From positions 248,001 to 312,000 of the forward strand of contig NZ_LMFO01000029.1 in assembly GCF_001426865.1 (NCBI RefSeq): a stretch of DNA of 64,000 nucleotides, written 5' to 3'. Made by a program: the position numbers and the translations under genes. This document shows, in pieces, positions 61,000-64,000 of the stretch (position 1 is its first letter; each line of letters starts with the position of its first letter). The notes below the pieces were generated by a model. The model saw nothing but the letters and a program-made list of their open reading frames with translations. It was not told where the DNA came from and ran no database searches. The stretch comes from Paenibacillus sp. Root52 (GTDB lineage Bacteria > Bacillota > Bacilli > Paenibacillales > Paenibacillaceae).

Positions 61000-62679
61000 T
61001 TGTCTAAGAAAAATAATAACGATAAACTGATGATTTTTGCACTGGGCGGCGTAGGTGAAATTGGTAAAAATATGTACGTCATCCAATATGCCAACGACAT
61101 TGTTGTCGTAGATGCTGGTCTTAAATTCCCTGAAGAAGATATGCTTGGAATCGATATTGTCATTCCTGACATCTCTTATCTGACTGAAAATCGTGACAAA
61201 GTAAGAGGCATTATTTTGACTCACGGACACGAGGATCATATCGGCGGCTTGCCATATGTTCTGAAACACTTGAACGTTCCGGTATACGGAACAAAACTTA
61301 CCCTCGGTCTTGTAGAAAACAAACTGAAAGAAGCAAATTTGCTGGGTGAAACAAAACGGATTTTGATCGATGCTGATTCCGAGATTCAACTGGGTTCTGT
61401 GCTGAAAGCCACATTCTTCGCCACTAACCATAGTATTCCGGATTCTGTGGGTGTATGCGTGGAAACACCAGAAGGTGCTGTTGTTCATACAGGTGACTTC
61501 AAATTTGACCACACACCAGTCAACGGTCAATATGCGGATCTACAACGTATGGCACAGATCGGAACGAATGGCGTCCTTGCTCTCTTGTCCGATAGTACAA
61601 ACGCAGAGAAGCCAGGATTCACGCCTTCGGAGAAAAATGTAGGTATCGTTCTGGAAGATATTTTCCGTAAAGCGAGTCAACGTGTTGTTGTAGCAACATT
61701 CGCTTCGAACGTACACCGGATTCAACAGGTCATCAATGCAGCGGAAGTGACTGGACGTAAAGTTGCAGTTATCGGACGCAGTATGGTGAACGTAGTGGGG
61801 ATCGCTTCTGAGCTGGGTTATCTTGAAATTCCAGATGGCATGATCATTGAACCGGAAGAAGTAGGCAAAATGGCTGCTGACCGTGTTGTAATTCTCTGCA
61901 CAGGAAGCCAAGGCGAGCCAATGTCCGCTCTGACTCGGATGGCTCGTTCGACGCATCGTAAAGTAGATATTCTGCCAGGTGATACTGTGATCATTGCAGC
62001 AACACCGGTTCCTGGTAATGAAAAATATGTAGGACGTACAATTGATGAATTGTTCCGTCTGGGTGCTAACGTGCATTACAGCGGTGCAAACAGTGGCGTT
62101 CACGTATCCGGTCATGGTAGTCAGGAAGAATTGAAATTGATGCTCAACCTGATGAAACCAAAATTCTTCTTGCCAATCCACGGTGAATTCCGTATGCAAC
62201 GCCGCCATGCAGTACTTGCTGAATCGGTTGGCATTGATCCGGATAACATTTTTATCACTGACATCGGTGAAGTAATAGAAATCCAAGGTGGTTCTGCTCG
62301 TAGAGCAGGTAAAGTTACTGCAGGTAACGTATTGATTGATGGCCTGGGTGTAGGCGACGTAGGTAATATCGTACTTCGTGACCGCAAACTGTTATCTCAA
62401 GATGGTATTCTGGTTGTTGTAGTAACGCTCAGCAAACAGGATGGCAAAATTGTATCAGGTCCGGACATTATCTCTCGTGGTTTTGTATACGTTCGGGAAT
62501 CCGAAGGACTGCTTGATGAAGCGAATCGCATTGTAAGTAGCACATTGCAGAAGCTGATGAGTGAGAACGTAAACGAATGGGCTTCACTCAAAACGAATGT
62601 TAAAGATGCACTGGGACGCTTCTTGTATGAGCAAACTCGTCGTAGACCGATGATTTTGCCAATCATCATGGAAGTTTAA
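61000..62679 (+). CDS. Ribonuclease J family enzyme at the rnjB position
   Basis: RNase J enzymes are metallo-beta-lactamase/beta-CASP nucleases with 5'-3' exo- and endonuclease activity in mRNA decay. The 559-residue protein starts at TTG 61000 (AGGAGG eleven bases upstream). The zinc motif HGHEDH is intact at residues 75-80, followed by GDFKFDHTP, the beta-CASP segment ATFASNVHRIQQV, SGHGSQEELKLML and HGEFRMQ, and ends RRRPMILPIIMEV. Position between dapA and tepA is that of B. subtilis rnjB, whose product has a degenerate HGHDEN motif; the sequence otherwise resembles J2 in its middle (GVLALLSDS, VHVSGHGSQEELKLM). I leave the J1/J2 name open. Confidence 0.95.
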   Translation: MSKKNNNDKLMIFALGGVGEIGKNMYVIQYANDIVVVDAGLKFPEEDMLGIDIVIPDISYLTENRDKVRGIILTHGHEDHIGGLPYVLKHLNVPVYGTKLTLGLVENKLKEANLLGETKRILIDADSEIQLGSVLKATFFATNHSIPDSVGVCVETPEGAVVHTGDFKFDHTPVNGQYADLQRMAQIGTNGVLALLSDSTNAEKPGFTPSEKNVGIVLEDIFRKASQRVVVATFASNVHRIQQVINAAEVTGRKVAVIGRSMVNVVGIASELGYLEIPDGMIIEPEEVGKMAADRVVILCTGSQGEPMSALTRMARSTHRKVDILPGDTVIIAATPVPGNEKYVGRTIDELFRLGANVHYSGANSGVHVSGHGSQEELKLMLNLMKPKFFLPIHGEFRMQRRHAVLAESVGIDPDNIFITDIGEVIEIQGGSARRAGKVTAGNVLIDGLGVGDVGNIVLRDRKLLSQDGILVVVVTLSKQDGKIVSGPDIISRGFVYVRESEGLLDEANRIVSSTLQKLMSENVNEWASLKTNVKDALGRFLYEQTRRRPMILPIIMEV

Positions 62680-62716
62680 ACGTACGATAAACAAACATAT
62701 ATTCAGGCACACAGTC

Positions 62717-62771
62717 GCCTCTTCTCTACGAGTAATATTGGACGGTTCCTCGTAGAGAAGGGGCTTTTTTT
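62717..62771 (+). terminator. Strong intrinsic terminator after the RNase J gene
   Basis: GCCTCTTCTCTACGAG (62717-62732) pairs with CTCGTAGAGAAGGGGC (62749-62764), a 16-bp stem with one T-G wobble, followed by seven T. Confidence 0.95.
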
Positions 62772-62894
62772 GTGTTTGATACATCTTTTTTGCCACGTGA
62801 CACTCCTATTTGAATATGAAGTGGGTATAAGGATGCTGGAAAATTCCCCATACTAAGGCATACATCAAATGTATTGAAGAAGGGGAATAGCCTA

Positions 62895-63668
62895 ATGAAT
62901 AATGAAATGAATGACAGACAGATGTCTAAATCGAATCAACCCGAGACAGAGCTACCAGAACCACACGAAAAAGAGGACAAAGGCATGGCGCCTGTCACGG
63001 AGGCTATCCAGCAATTTGGACAAACACAGTCACCTGCAGGGGAGTTCAATATTTTTTGTATGACCATTATTGGTCAGGTGGAAGGCCATCTGATTTTGCC
63101 TCCCCAGAACAAAACGACAAAATATGAACATCTTATTCCTCAGTTGGTTGCAGCTGAGCAGAACCCGCGTATTGAGGGAATATTGATTATTTTGAATACG
63201 GTAGGTGGGGACGTTGAAGCGGGTCTGGCAATTGCTGAGATGATTGCTTCTCTGAGCAAACCCACAGTTACGGTTGTGATTGGAGGAGGACACAGTATCG
63301 GTGTTCCAATTGCGGTAGCCTCGACTTATTCGCTAATTGCAGGAAGTGCAACCATGACCATTCATCCGATCCGTATGAACGGACTGGTCATTGGAGTGCC
63401 TCAGACGTTTGAATACATGGAGAAGATGCAAGAACGGGTTGTACGCTTCGTCACCACACACTCTAATATTTCAGAAGAGATTTTCAAGGAACTAATGTTT
63501 AAGACAGGTGAGCTAAATCGAGATATTGGAACTGCGGTAGGAAGTGCAGATGCTGTTAAATATGGATTAATGGATGCTGTTGGCGGAATTGGTCAGGCCA
63601 TTGCTCAATTGAATCAGTTGATTGGAGACAAGAAACAAACGATGCAAGTAGGAGGGTATACGCAATGA
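62895..63668 (+). CDS. tepA: ClpP-like translocation-enhancing protein TepA
   Basis: TepA (YmfB) is a ClpP-fold serine protease linked in B. subtilis to protein export and spore germination (SASP processing has been proposed). From ATG 62895 it is 257 residues, with a charged disordered N-terminal 50 residues. The ClpP-like domain has NTVGGDVEAGLAIAEMI, the Ser in GGGHSIGVPIA and a His in MTIHPIRMNG. The TTG at 62874 also opens the frame but AAGGGG better fits the ATG. It is followed by the ylzJ-like gene with overlap, as in Bacillus. Confidence 0.93.
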   Translation: MNNEMNDRQMSKSNQPETELPEPHEKEDKGMAPVTEAIQQFGQTQSPAGEFNIFCMTIIGQVEGHLILPPQNKTTKYEHLIPQLVAAEQNPRIEGILIILNTVGGDVEAGLAIAEMIASLSKPTVTVVIGGGHSIGVPIAVASTYSLIAGSATMTIHPIRMNGLVIGVPQTFEYMEKMQERVVRFVTTHSNISEEIFKELMFKTGELNRDIGTAVGSADAVKYGLMDAVGGIGQAIAQLNQLIGDKKQTMQVGGYTQ

Positions 63669-63883
63669 CCATGTATACCGTAATGCCTCCTGAACAGCTC
63701 TGGTCTGGAATGTGGCAAGAGGGTGAGGCTACGAGAGAGGTTAAGGTAAACGGCTTGTTGATGCAGGTTAGACCTGTCAGTGAGACGGAGGCGGTCATTA
63801 TTCGTTTGCTTGATTGTCCGCTTGAAGCATATCTGGATGCTTCCAATACACCTGGATCCAGGGTGCCACTTTCCGGTAACTAG
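63665..63883 (+). CDS. ylzJ: YlzJ-like small protein
   Basis: The 72-residue product begins MTMYTVMPPEQLWSGMW and matches the YlzJ family position between tepA and spoIIIE. It overlaps the tepA stop (ATGA), with GGAGGG upstream. The function is unknown; PPE(Q/L) near the N terminus is typical of the family from memory. Confidence 0.85.
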   Translation: MTMYTVMPPEQLWSGMWQEGEATREVKVNGLLMQVRPVSETEAVIIRLLDCPLEAYLDASNTPGSRVPLSGN

Positions 63884-63891
63884 GAGTTAAT

Positions 63892-63978
63892 ATGACGCGA
63901 CGAAATAAGACAAATAGAGCAAGAAAAGAACATATGTACGGATTATATTTGTATGGTATAATATTCTTCTGGGGGTGA
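63892..63978 (+). CDS. Possible 28-codon small protein or leader ORF before ftsK
   Basis: ATG 63892 has AGGAG six bases upstream and opens a 28-residue frame: a basic N terminus (MTRRNKTNRARKEH) followed by a hydrophobic stretch (LYLYGIIFFW) and a stop at 63976. It could be a small membrane protein or a leader ORF. It overlaps the likely -10 region of the ftsK promoter, which argues against it. It is short, so chance is a real alternative. Confidence 0.3.
   Translation: MTRRNKTNRARKEHMYGLYLYGIIFFWG
63954..63962 (+). promoter_or_regulatory. Extended -10 element upstream of ftsK/spoIIIE
   Basis: TGGTATAAT (63954-63962) is a perfect TGnTATAAT extended -10. No good -35 is seen 17 bases upstream (ATGTAC). 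Transcription would start near 63969, leaving a very short leader before the start at 63986. Confidence 0.5.
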
Positions 63979-63985
63979 CCTGATT

Positions 63986-64000
63986 TTGGCCAGAAGAAAA
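63986..64000 (+). CDS. First codons of FtsK/SpoIIIE DNA translocase (cut by window end)
   Basis: TTG 63986, nine bases after GGGGGTGA, opens a frame reading MARRK to the window end. A basic start of this kind, after tepA and ylzJ, fits spoIIIE/ftsK, which follows in B. subtilis. Only five codons are visible, so the call rests on synteny. Confidence 0.55.

Overview
The window is a chromosomal core segment of an endospore-forming, peritrichously flagellated Firmicute, most likely a Paenibacillus. This is inferred from: the Bacillus-type fla/che order with FliY, CheC and CheD; the dipicolinate synthase pair dpaA-dpaB; Gram-positive PolC; strong AGGAGG ribosome sites with many TTG/GTG starts; and the B. 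subtilis-like order rpsB to spoIIIE. Essentially every gene is on the + strand. No rRNA, tRNA, CRISPR array, prophage or intact insertion sequence was found.

Region 1 (1-27.6 kb) is the distal two thirds of the fla/che operon: fliH (cut by the window edge), fliI, fliJ, a YlxF-like MgtE-N protein, fliK, flgD, a small flagellar-operon protein, flgE, swrD, fliL, fliM, fliY, cheY, fliOPQR, flhB, flhA, flhF, flhG, cheB, cheA, cheW, cheC, cheD, an unknown two-helix membrane protein, sigD, a FapA/DUF342 protein, a small protein of unknown function, a SwrB-like protein and a protein with a YceG/MltG-like N-domain. Many genes overlap by ATGA or TAATG junctions. The run ends at a strong terminator whose left arm lies inside the last gene. 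Together these genes supply the export gate and ATPase, hook, C-ring switch, placement GTPases, chemotaxis core and the late-flagellar sigma factor.

Region 2 (27.7-33.7 kb) holds rpsB, tsf, pyrH, frr, uppS, cdsA and dxr: translation factors, then lipid-carrier, phospholipid and isoprenoid synthesis, punctuated by terminators and leader hairpins. A 1-kb islet follows (33.7-34.7 kb) with only decayed coding sequence, including the C-terminal signature of a LanM-type lanthipeptide synthetase broken by frameshifts.

Region 3 (34.7-53.3 kb) holds rseP, an archaeal/eukaryal-type proS, polC, then rimP-nusA-rnpM-ylxQ-infB-rbfA-nrnA-truB-ribF behind a clear extended -10 promoter, then rpsO and pnp, each with leader or terminator structures. 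ylxP, which lies between infB and rbfA in B. subtilis, is absent.

Region 4 (53.5-64 kb) holds ylxY, the M16 peptidase mlpA, dut, a near-consensus sigma-K promoter with dpaA-dpaB, a decayed asd remnant, dapG, dapA, an RNase J gene with an intact active site at the rnjB position, the ClpP-like tepA, a YlzJ-like gene and the first codons of ftsK/spoIIIE. The two clearest departures from ordinary core synteny are the asd pseudogene and the lanM-containing islet. I found no convincing undescribed multi-gene system.
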